Source of the DNA: a virus
Length of the DNA: 41,373 nt
IMG/VR virus record: IMGVR_UViG_3300028388_002027
Coordinates: 1 to 41,373 of that record
Strand: one strand, 5' to 3'
Every line of letters begins with the position of its first letter. The stretch's first letter is position 1. The notes beneath the pieces are model-generated. The model searched no databases and had not been told where the DNA came from. It worked only from the letters and a program-made list of their open reading frames with translations. A program made the position numbers and the translations under genes. Positions 35,150 to 41,373 of this stretch are shown here, piece by piece.

Positions 35150-37761
35150 CAGAGAGTGCCCCGCACGTAGATCACGGTCATTCCATGCCCGTCGTCCATC
35201 GGATCGGAGACCGCGGTCAAGTGTTTGCCGCGGATCTGGATCTCCTGACGGGCTTTCAATTCCATCCCTTCGATTGAAGCCGTGCGCATCATCAAATACG
35301 GCTGCGGGCGCTCGGCCATGGCGTTGCCAACGCTACGGTCGGGTGTGGGCCACTCGAGGAAAGCCCTGACCGGGTATGCGTTGCCGCCCGCGTCGAGCAC
35401 CACATCTTCACCGAAGATCCTGACCAGGGCCTTGTTGAGTTGTCTTTGCGCTACGGAGAATACCGAGTAGTTGATTTTGCTAGGATCGGATAGCAGCCGC
35501 AGGATGTCTTGTCCAGCTTCCTGTGCAGTCAAGGAGCCGATGATCTGTGGCAAACCTTCGCTGATATAGGCCGTGTCGCTACCGAGTTCCTGCGCGCTGA
35601 GAACACCCTGGATCGTGATGCTGCCGGTCAACAAAGCGGTGTCGCTGGCGCCCTCTTGCGCTGTAACGACCCCCGTTACAATCAGGGCGCCCAGGACGTT
35701 GGCGGTGTCGGAACCCGCCTCGGTGGCTGCCAGAACCCCGGTGATGATCTCCGGAGCGTCACCGATGATGTTCAGCGCGTCTTGACCGGTCTCGACCGCC
35801 TGCAGGAACCCTTCGACATGGACCTGGCCGACCACCGCGGCGGTGTCGTTGCCGGTCTCCTGAGCCGCCAGGGTGCCGTTGATAACCTCGGGCGCAGCAC
35901 CGAGCATCTGCAGGGTGTCGACACCGGTCTCTTGGGCGGCCAGGGTGCCGGTGACCTCGACCTGCCCGGAGACGTTAGCCGCATCTGCTCCGCTCTCGAC
36001 CAGGTTTAACGTGCCGGAAACCAGCACGCCCCCGGTGACGACTGCGGTGTCCGCCCCAGTCTCCTGACCGGCCAGCAAGCCTTCGATCAGCTCAGGCGCC
36101 TCGCCTAAGAACTGCAGCGCATCTACACCGACTTCCTGAACGGCCAGGGAACCCGTGACTGTGACTCCACCCGTAACGGCAGCGGTGTCAGACCCGACTT
36201 CCTGAACGGCCAGTGCGCCGGTCAGACCGACTCCACCAGTAACTGCTGCAGTGTCGCTGCCGGTCTCGGTTGCGGCCAGGTCGCCAGTAATCACCACACT
36301 CTGAAAATCACCCGCCTGATACCGATCTAACAACGCGCCGCCGAAATGCTGACCAAGCGTTTCAAGCGTTGAAACCGGCCAATCTATAGTTGTTTCTGGC
36401 GTTAGCGCCAACTCTACCGGCGTGAATGGCGTATCTACTGACCGCGACGGAATCGCCCAAGCGCGCGAGTGCGTTCCTGTTTCGTTAAATGCCTCGATCA
36501 GTTCGACGACATTAGTCGAGTATCGCGCGTAGAGAGCACTGGCGTATTCCTGCGACTTATCTGTCGTGCCTATTTCTTGGCCAAAAAACTTAAATTGCTG
36601 CGAGCTAAACCCGTAGCCGTGAAAGTCGAGGAACACGTTGAGCTTTGGGCCGACATCGGTCTCAAATATTGTTTTAAGAGTACCGATTAAGTTTGTTTTG
36701 CTGCTCGCGACGTTCCAGTCGCGGTTGGGGTCAAGGTTGGTCGGAGTAGTGGCTTCAAACTGAGCGCGTGCGGTGCCCGAGTCACGACCTACCGGGTTAG
36801 CCAGTGGCACTACATAAAATTCAAACGCTTCAAGTACCGCAAGCGCGTCGGCTGACCCGGCCAAAAGCCAGTCGATAAGCGATTTAAGGGTATACGTGCC
36901 AGACGACTCGAACGCATGCAGACCGCTCATCAAAAGCGCCTTGCGCTTACCGTCTGCCGGTGTATTAGCTGAGTCCGTCAGCACAAATCCGTAAACCGGC
37001 TTTGCGGCTTCGGTTTTGCCCCACTTTGTCGTGCCGCCCGCTTGGGTCAATAAGACCCAATCGTTGTCGGTGTCGCTGGGGAAATAATCAGAGTATTGCG
37101 ACGTTGCAACAGTCGTTGTTACCCAGTCCGCGATGTCGGTATTTGATAACGGCGCACTGCTGCACACATATACTGTGTCTGAAGTAAACGCGCTGTTGTG
37201 GCTAAATACGTGTGCGCTTCCGTTCGTCGAATAATTATCAAACTCTGTCCACGGGCCGTTTTGGTTGTAGCTGAACACCGGGCGGATTAGACCGCCTACT
37301 GTGTTCCATTGGTCGGAATAATCGACGGTGAAAGTCGGGGCAGCACCGTTGAGTTGAGTAAACCTCGCCCCGAACGCCGCCCATTTATTTACGAAATTGG
37401 CGGTGCCGTCGTACTCATAAGAGTCGCTCAGCTCTGGTGTAAACGAGATTGCCGTCGCATCACCGCTGAATGTAGTGACGTTGCCCGTCTCGAACGCGTC
37501 CATCCCGTCTGTCGTAAACGGATCGCTGATCACTGGCGTAGCGGTTGATACGTTGCCGTCACTCCAAACAAACGCGGCTTTGTATTGCGTACCAGACGCT
37601 AGCCCGGTTATTGGTATGTCGTATGAGCCAGAGACGGTAGTGGTTGTGCTACCAAACTGAACGCCGCTCGCCCAGGTGCCAGCAATGATGTCCGCAACAT
37701 CCCCCGCGCCGGGGTCAGCATCAAAACTTTTATAAATGACCGTGTAAAGCGTATCAGCCAT
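35149..37761 (-). CDS. Fusion: M14-like zinc carboxypeptidase - 12 repeats - gpFII head-tail joining domain
   Basis: 870 residues. 1-86: fibronectin-III-like domain (ITGLASGTQYKAAFVWSDGN). About 87-470: M14 metallopeptidase pattern with HxxE at His282/Glu285 (SGLHAFESSG), NLDPNRDWN at 342-350 (Asn-Arg substrate site), third ligand His381 (FLDFHGYG) and possible catalytic Glu450. 491-757: twelve 20-24-residue repeats of the form TGxLAAQETGSDTAAVxGxV. 768-870: domain like lambda gpFII (AQRQLNKALVRIFGEDVV, then ERPQPYLMMRT and DPMDDGHGMTVIYVRG). No in-frame ATG, GTG or TTG lies near the gpFII border, so a separate gpFII is unlikely. gpZ, terminator and tube follow as in lambda. Unusual and probably a neck appendage with enzymatic tip; inference. 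Confidence 0.8.
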   Translation of the reverse strand: MADTLYTVIYKSFDADPGAGDVADIIAGTWASGVQFGSTTTTVSGSYDIPITGLASGTQYKAAFVWSDGNVSTATPVISDPFTTDGMDAFETGNVTTFSGDATAISFTPELSDSYEYDGTANFVNKWAAFGARFTQLNGAAPTFTVDYSDQWNTVGGLIRPVFSYNQNGPWTEFDNYSTNGSAHVFSHNSAFTSDTVYVCSSAPLSNTDIADWVTTTVATSQYSDYFPSDTDNDWVLLTQAGGTTKWGKTEAAKPVYGFVLTDSANTPADGKRKALLMSGLHAFESSGTYTLKSLIDWLLAGSADALAVLEAFEFYVVPLANPVGRDSGTARAQFEATTPTNLDPNRDWNVASSKTNLIGTLKTIFETDVGPKLNVFLDFHGYGFSSQQFKFFGQEIGTTDKSQEYASALYARYSTNVVELIEAFNETGTHSRAWAIPSRSVDTPFTPVELALTPETTIDWPVSTLETLGQHFGGALLDRYQAGDFQSVVITGDLAATETGSDTAAVTGGVGLTGALAVQEVGSDTAAVTGGVTVTGSLAVQEVGVDALQFLGEAPELIEGLLAGQETGADTAVVTGGVLVSGTLNLVESGADAANVSGQVEVTGTLAAQETGVDTLQMLGAAPEVINGTLAAQETGNDTAAVVGQVHVEGFLQAVETGQDALNIIGDAPEIITGVLAATEAGSDTANVLGALIVTGVVTAQEGASDTALLTGSITIQGVLSAQELGSDTAYISEGLPQIIGSLTAQEAGQDILRLLSDPSKINYSVFSVAQRQLNKALVRIFGEDVVLDAGGNAYPVRAFLEWPTPDRSVGNAMAERPQPYLMMRTASIEGMELKARQEIQIRGKHLTAVSDPMDDGHGMTVIYVRGTL
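35490..36291 (-). repeat. Coding repeats of the neck fusion protein
   Basis: Twelve units of 60-72 bases encode the repeats at residues 491-757. Units alternate between a 22-residue type (…DTAAVTGGV) and a 24-residue type (…DALQFLGEAPELI). They are degenerate at the DNA level, unlike the leucine-rich repeats at 2.5-3.0 kb, suggesting older duplication. Confidence 0.85.
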
Positions 37762-37762
37762 G

Positions 37763-38908
37763 TCAGTAGGTCACTGTGCAACTAACTGTTGCTGTTGTCG
37801 AGCTGGTCACGTTGACGCTCGGCGATGAAAGCGTAGGGGCAACAGGCTCAACAGGCGCGACAAAAAGGCTCGGGGTCGTCTGGTTTGTATATTCAGCGTC
37901 AAGTTGCGCTGCGGATATAACCTCATTGCTGACACGATACTCGTCTGTCGCGCCATCAAGTGCGGTCGCGTGCGGCTCTCGATTTCGGTATCCGATTGTG
38001 AAATCTAGCGTACTTGTGCCGCTAAACGTGTAGCTGAACGTATTAACTTGCGACCCATCAGAGTAAATGCGGGCCGTTCCAGAATCTGCGGCCATTGCGA
38101 TGTGATGCCAGGTTCCATCCGAATACCCGCACGCGACATCTAGCGTGCCAAGTCCGCAGAACCCCGTACCTAGCCCCGCAAAAAAGTTGCCGTCTTGCTC
38201 GACACCAACATAAAAACGACGATTTGATCTATCGTCCGCCCCCTGCGTTGAACCAAAGCCCGTTGCCTCAACAACATCTGTTAGGTTGATAAAAAATTGA
38301 AGAGTCCCGGTAGACGATGACGGAAAATAGTTTGTGCTTATGCCGTACTCAACGTCGTCTTTATTGCTCGACGCGAACGCTGTACCAAGCCCGGCCGGCC
38401 CAGTCGTCGTGCTGATGTTCGTCGAGTTGTTTAGCGTGCCGTCTTGATTGCCAGAGCTGTCTACATAATGGCCGGTTGCAGTGCTGACGCTTTCTTCTAA
38501 GTGATAAACGCGCTCATAATTCGCCCACACCGCATTTCGGCCATAAGTATCCGTAACTGATGGCTGGCTATCGGTTCCGCTGGTGTCCCACCAAACATAG
38601 ACCGATGTATCACCCGACGCTGAAACGCTCGGAACTTTTACCCATATTTGCGCCGTGCCGTTTGCGGGGTTGTTGTCTGTGACGAAGGAAACGACCTCGC
38701 AGGCGAGCTGTGTGCTGCCTGCTGCGTCAGAAGAAAATCGAATATCCCCGCCACCGTTTTGCGCGGGATTACTGCCGTCCGCATCAAACATCTCGGACGG
38801 CAATGTGTCCGCCGTCAGCAGTAGCGGGAAATCAGTCAGTGCGGATGACACCTGCGAGGCTTGAATAACAAGCTCGGCACTTTGGTTCCATCCTGTCGGG
38901 AAAGCCAT
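37763..38908 (-). CDS. Adhesin with DUF2341 and LamG/concanavalin-like domains
   Basis: 381 residues. The first about 105 (WNQSAELVIQASQVSSALTD, then IWVKVPSVSASGDTSVYVWW) match DUF2341. About 130-335 match a LamG/concanavalin-like lectin (YHLEESVSTATGHYVDSSGN, GTWHHIAMAADSGTARIYSD, ATDEYRVSN). The tail is Pro/Ser/Thr-rich. Probably a sugar-binding virion protein. It lies immediately before the peptidase-gpFII fusion gene, one base apart, suggesting that both work in the same appendage. Confidence 0.78.
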   Translation of the reverse strand: MAFPTGWNQSAELVIQASQVSSALTDFPLLLTADTLPSEMFDADGSNPAQNGGGDIRFSSDAAGSTQLACEVVSFVTDNNPANGTAQIWVKVPSVSASGDTSVYVWWDTSGTDSQPSVTDTYGRNAVWANYERVYHLEESVSTATGHYVDSSGNQDGTLNNSTNISTTTGPAGLGTAFASSNKDDVEYGISTNYFPSSSTGTLQFFINLTDVVEATGFGSTQGADDRSNRRFYVGVEQDGNFFAGLGTGFCGLGTLDVACGYSDGTWHHIAMAADSGTARIYSDGSQVNTFSYTFSGTSTLDFTIGYRNREPHATALDGATDEYRVSNEVISAAQLDAEYTNQTTPSLFVAPVEPVAPTLSSPSVNVTSSTTATVSCTVTY

Positions 38909-38917
38909 CGGTTAACC

Positions 38918-39205
38918 TCAGACGACCGCCGTCACCAGCGCGTCGACCGTGGCCTTCAAAGCCTGGAAGTCGGCTACCATCTGGTCTTTCTCAGCCTTCG
39001 CTGCCTGCCACGCCGGGTCGCTCGGATTATCGATTGCGGCTTGATTCAAGTCTGCAACGATTGGGCTGTAGGCAGTCTGCATTGCGGCAAGATCAGTCTG
39101 CGCCTGCTGCAGTTGCGCCTTAGCTTGTGCAACTCGCTTGCTGTTTTGCGTAGTACGCCCGGCGATCTCGTCGAGCGCCTGCTTGACTTCAGTGTATGTA
39201 GCCAT
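38918..39205 (-). CDS. Coiled-coil protein
   Basis: 95 residues, MATYTEVKQALDEIAGRTTQ; heptad-like throughout (NSKRVAQAKAQLQQAQTDLA, later AEKDQMVADFQALKATVDAL). Length and helix content fit a small oligomeric linker or chaperone for the neighbouring adhesin. Not recognised. Confidence 0.65.
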   Translation of the reverse strand: MATYTEVKQALDEIAGRTTQNSKRVAQAKAQLQQAQTDLAAMQTAYSPIVADLNQAAIDNPSDPAWQAAKAEKDQMVADFQALKATVDALVTAVV

Positions 39206-39230
39206 CAGTTGTTTCCTCTCGTGTATCCAT

Positions 39231-39258
39231 CTGGCACCGGCACTTTTGCCGGTGCCTG
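39231..39258. terminator. Perfect hairpin between small late genes
   Basis: GGCACCGGC, loop ACTTTT, GCCGGTGCC: a 9-bp stem in the gap between 38918-39205 and 39270-39500. T-rich sequence (TGTTTAC) follows on the plus strand only, so for the leftward mRNA it is more likely a stabilising or pausing hairpin than a terminator. Confidence 0.5.
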
Positions 39259-39269
39259 TTTACGCGCCT

Positions 39270-39500
39270 TTACCGGCGGCGCATGTTCTTCAAGGTCTCG
39301 GCGGCAGGTCCGTTGCCTGTCATTTCTGCCTTAACGCCAGCCATAGCCGTTACCTGCCCGACAACACCATCTGCCAGCGCCATGCTCATCGCGTTGGCGT
39401 CATTACGGTCCATGCCGTACCACTCACACACGACATGCGAGATCGGGCGCCCGGTCTCTTCATCAACTTGATCCATTACGATTTTCACTGAGTCGGCCAT
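39270..39500 (-). CDS. Small hypothetical late protein
   Basis: 76 residues from the ATG at 39500 (MADSVKIVMDQVDEETGRPI) with GGAGG eight bases upstream, chosen over a longer frame from 39563. Mixed alpha-beta, ending NMRRR. Function unknown. Confidence 0.68.
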   Translation of the reverse strand: MADSVKIVMDQVDEETGRPISHVVCEWYGMDRNDANAMSMALADGVVGQVTAMAGVKAEMTGNGPAAETLKNMRRR

Positions 39501-39619
39501 TTGTAACCTCCAAAAGTTGTATACCATTGGATGAACTCTGAGATCATCCACCAATACCACCAAGCCAATAAACCCGCCGCAACCGTGACGGCCAAGCCCT
39601 TAGCGACTTTGCCCGCCAC
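39485..39619 (-). CDS. Small Trp-rich membrane protein
   Basis: 44 residues from a GTG at 39619: VAGKVAKGLAVTVAAGLLAW then WYWWMISEFIQWYTTFGGYK. One membrane segment followed by a cluster of Trp. The gene fills the gap between the two neighbours and overlaps the downstream start by 16 bases; no clear ribosome-binding site. Located two genes after the holin, so a lysis accessory (antiholin-like) role is possible but speculative. Confidence 0.45.
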   Translation of the reverse strand: MAGKVAKGLAVTVAAGLLAWWYWWMISEFIQWYTTFGGYKWPTQ

Positions 39620-39629
39620 GGTCTATTGC

Positions 39630-40178
39630 CTAGTAGTTGCTGCGGATCGGGGCCTGCGGAGTCGGTTCCTGCAGGTCCGCATCCGGCAGGTCGTGAGTAG
39701 GCTTTGGGCTGATGATGTCGTTGATGAACTTGTCCAGCTTGTCATACTCAGCCGCCAGACGATCACGGTCATACGTCGACAGGCCAGTGGCCCGCTCTGC
39801 GCTGTCCATGAACCCCAGCTGCACGCGAATAGCAACCAGTGAGTCGATGATGTGCTGAACGTCAGCATTCTCGACGCGGTTCAACTGCGGGCCTTTCTTC
39901 ACCGGGATGTCTTCCGGGTGATATTTCGGACGGTCAAGCTCAGGGATACCCGCGAAATGCTCCGTTCGTGCGCGAAGTGCTGCCACACATTCACCGATGC
40001 GGCGAAGGTCTGCAGCAGTCGTGTCGCGGCGCGTTGCGCTCTGGCAACGGCTGAACTCGATCAGGTATGAATCTACCCAGTAGATCAGGTTGTTTGCGTC
40101 AGGGTTGGAAATCACCGCAGGGCTGCGGACCTCAATCATTGGGCCGAGAAGCTCGGCGTCTGTCGTCGGTTGTGCCAT
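39630..40178 (-). CDS. Hypothetical late protein after the holin
   Basis: 182 residues from the Met at 40178 (MAQPTTDAELLGPMIEVRSP), which has GAGG eight bases upstream; an ATG six codons earlier lies directly on the holin stop. Hydrophilic and mostly helical (DRDRLAAEYDKLDKFINDII), with a Pro-rich tail. No membrane segment. Not recognised. Confidence 0.68.
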   Translation of the reverse strand: MAQPTTDAELLGPMIEVRSPAVISNPDANNLIYWVDSYLIEFSRCQSATRRDTTAADLRRIGECVAALRARTEHFAGIPELDRPKYHPEDIPVKKGPQLNRVENADVQHIIDSLVAIRVQLGFMDSAERATGLSTYDRDRLAAEYDKLDKFINDIISPKPTHDLPDADLQEPTPQAPIRSNY

Positions 40179-40196
40179 CGTCATACCCTCAAACAT

Positions 40197-40628
40197 TCAG
40201 GCCCCCACAAGCCCTAGCGTCTGAGTTGCTCCGCCGTGGAATATCGTCAGCATGACCGCGGTCCATAGGCTGACCCACGCTTTCAATGCGTTGATTTGCC
40301 CTTCAGTCAGCACGCCGAAAATAGTGATAAACGTTAGTATCGTTACCGCGAGCGTCACAAAGATCAGCGTCATGGGACGGATGTTCTTTGACAACCAACT
40401 ATCGCTTGCCATATCGGCCTGCAGGCGTTTTGTGATCTCCTGCTGTTCGACCTCGTTGGCTTTCAGCACAGCAAGCTCAAGATCGGCCAGGATTTCCTTG
40501 ACCTCTTTCTCGATCTGCAACCGTTCGTGATCCGTGGTCAGATTCTTGTCGATAGCATTACCAACGCTGTCCACGATCTTTGCCGTGGCACTGGTGAAGA
40601 TGCTGCCGATAGCCGCCAGGAAGCTCAT
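40197..40628 (-). CDS. Holin, three-transmembrane (GTA holin) type
   Basis: 143 residues. An amphipathic N-terminus (FLAAIGSIFTSATAKIVDSV), a charged coiled coil, then two strong membrane segments (LIFVTLAVTILTFITIFGVL and WVSLWTAVMLTIFHGGATQT) after SWLSKNIRPMTL. This is the layout of the 3TM/GTA holin family, whose WxxxxxRPxxxL motif is visible. It permeabilises the inner membrane so that the endolysin encoded just upstream, with a four-base overlap, reaches peptidoglycan. Confidence 0.83.
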   Translation of the reverse strand: MSFLAAIGSIFTSATAKIVDSVGNAIDKNLTTDHERLQIEKEVKEILADLELAVLKANEVEQQEITKRLQADMASDSWLSKNIRPMTLIFVTLAVTILTFITIFGVLTEGQINALKAWVSLWTAVMLTIFHGGATQTLGLVGA

Positions 40629-41065
40629 ACTATTGCCTCCATTGCCTCAGTCATAGTCACATATCGCTGACGCCCGATCTCCGTATTCACGGCTCCCCAG
40701 GTTGCCGGGTAGCCGATAGCCTTATCAGGCCGGACATCCACATGGAAACCGATAGAGGGACTCCAGTGTGGGTAGACGCCTATTCCGGTCATGCCAGCGT
40801 CCGTCGCTACGTTCACAAAGCGTTCTACGTCATCTTCCGTAACAACCCCTTCCGGGAAAATATCAACCGCCCGAACCTCGCCATGAGCCGCCCAGTTGTG
40901 CTGACTCTGGCTGTTGTCATCACGGCCGACAGCCCCAGAAGCAGACGACACATGAATGGGCCTGCCCCACTGGTGGCGCAATATGTCCAACTTAACGAGC
41001 AGTTCCTGACTCATCTTGTCGTACCAGCCGTGGAACTCGTCCTTGTCGAAGTAGTGCAGCTTCAT
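40625..41065 (-). CDS. Endolysin, M15-type peptidase
   Basis: 146 residues from the ATG at 41065 (MKLHYFDKDEFHGWYDKMSQ); a longer frame to 41167 lies in another small gene. Zinc-peptidase M15 motifs: SQHNWAAHGEVRAVDIF (His ... Asp ligands) near residue 58 and GFHVDVRP near 115 (His ligand and Asp). Ser-His-x2-Gly-like layout is typical of phage L-alanyl-D-glutamate or D-Ala-D-Ala peptidase endolysins. No signal peptide, so it depends on the holin. Confidence 0.87.
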   Translation of the reverse strand: MKLHYFDKDEFHGWYDKMSQELLVKLDILRHQWGRPIHVSSASGAVGRDDNSQSQHNWAAHGEVRAVDIFPEGVVTEDDVERFVNVATDAGMTGIGVYPHWSPSIGFHVDVRPDKAIGYPATWGAVNTEIGRQRYVTMTEAMEAIV

Positions 41066-41183
41066 GCGGTTCCGCCTCCAAAACGTATGCAGGGTTGGGC
41101 ATGTATTCACGAACCTGTTCGCAAGAACTCTCTCGATACGCGAGGAAGTGCGGCGTACACAGGACATAGAAGATCTCCCACAT
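40992..41183 (-). CDS. Small hypothetical protein overlapping the endolysin start
   Basis: 63 residues from the ATG at 41183, coupled to the preceding stop (TGATG): MWEIFYVLCTPHFLAYRESS, ending basic. It overlaps the endolysin gene by 74 bases in a different frame, larger than is typical. The N-terminal half looks protein-like; the overlapped C-terminal half may simply be read-through until a stop. Function unknown. Confidence 0.5.
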   Translation of the reverse strand: MWEIFYVLCTPHFLAYRESSCEQVREYMPNPAYVLEAEPHEAALLRQGRVPRLVRQDESGTAR

Positions 41184-41373
41184 CACTCCAGATCCTTGAT
41201 CGACCGCCCCGCGAAATCACGCGCATACTCCAGCGCCTTTAGTTGTTTCCGGCTAAACATGCCCGTGTGCATTTCTGCGTACTCCAGCAACAGACATGCA
41301 TCCTCAACAGCCTGGATCGGATCGGTATCGGATGGGATCTCCAACACATGAACCCCGTCTATCCGCGCTCTTG
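41183..41373 (-). CDS. Small hypothetical protein, 3' part (split by contig ends)
   Basis: This is the 3' part of the 68-residue protein that starts at 115 across the junction; it ends in DFAGRSIKDLE with a TGA at 41185-41183. The stop overlaps the ATG of the next small gene (TGATG), a spacing typical of translationally coupled late phage genes. Function unknown. Confidence 0.7.
   Translation of the reverse strand, partial: RARIDGVHVLEIPSDTDPIQAVEDACLLLEYAEMHTGMFSRKQLKALEYARDFAGRSIKDLE
41275..41373. repeat. Terminal direct repeat, right copy
   Basis: Identical to bases 1-99. Removing one copy gives a circle of about 41,274 bp. Confidence 0.95.

Noticed and set aside
1-41373. Integrase or CI-type lysogeny module
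   Set aside because: No recombinase motif (tyrosine or serine type) and no LexA/CI-like C-terminal peptidase seen in any frame that looks coding.

Overview
The window is a complete tailed-phage genome. Its first and last 99 bases are identical (1-99 and 41275-41373), so the sequence closes into a circle of about 41,274 bp. The exact 99-base overlap looks like an assembler k-mer overlap rather than a biological terminal repeat. The virion genes point to a siphovirus with a lambda-like head and tail plan: Nu1/A-type terminase, gpW, gpB-type portal, ClpP-type protease joined to capsid, gpFII, gpZ, gpU-like, tail tube, frameshifted G/GT and tape measure. The host is most likely a moderately GC-rich proteobacterium, judged from the lambda-type modules, sigma70-like promoters and consensus DnaA boxes; genus is not determinable. 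No integrase, excisionase or CI-type repressor was seen, so a virulent lifestyle is the simpler reading.

Layout on the circle. (1) All virion and lysis genes lie on the minus strand as one block that starts at 11055 and runs down through position 1, across the junction, to 26223. The order is terminase small and large subunits, a Mor-like regulator, gpW, portal, protease-scaffold-capsid fusion, a fibre/adhesin group (4.5-1.0 kb), lysis genes (1.0 kb across the junction to 40.2 kb), a second adhesin group (40.2-35.1 kb), then gpFII/gpZ/terminator/tube/chaperone/tape measure and tail tip (35.8-26.2 kb). In lambda, capsid and gpFII genes are near neighbours; here about 10 kb of fibre and lysis genes sits between them. 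The gpFII domain itself is fused behind a zinc-carboxypeptidase-like domain and twelve repeats. (2) 11.06-14.75 kb is an accessory and regulatory island: a late promoter, six consensus DnaA boxes 11 bp apart, a 20-bp tandem array, five or six small minus-strand genes (including RadC-like and a cysteine-rich protein) separated by hairpins, then three different tandem arrays back to back and a cluster of TGACA/TGTCA motifs. (3) 14.75-17.3 kb holds a primase-helicase and a small HTH regulator on the minus strand, with a candidate divergent small RNA in the leader between them. (4) 17.5-26.1 kb is the plus-strand early operon. A TTGCAC-N18-TAGGAT promoter feeds small regulators, a RecB/Cas4-like DUF2800 nuclease, a DUF2815 ssDNA-binding protein, family A DNA polymerase, DUF3310 protein, VRR-NUC nuclease, SNF2-type helicase and several tiny genes, most joined by ATGA-type overlaps.

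Most notable: the M14-like peptidase / repeat / gpFII fusion, which could place an enzymatic and fibrous appendage at the head-tail neck; an internal ribosome-binding site and ATG inside the protease-capsid fusion; a T_TTT_TTC -1 frameshift site in the tail chaperone gene; two candidate replication-origin regions (DnaA-box array and iteron/tandem-repeat cluster); and a promoter-terminator pair that could make a roughly 90-nt RNA antisense to the primase leader. Family names come from reading motifs by eye; no database search was run.
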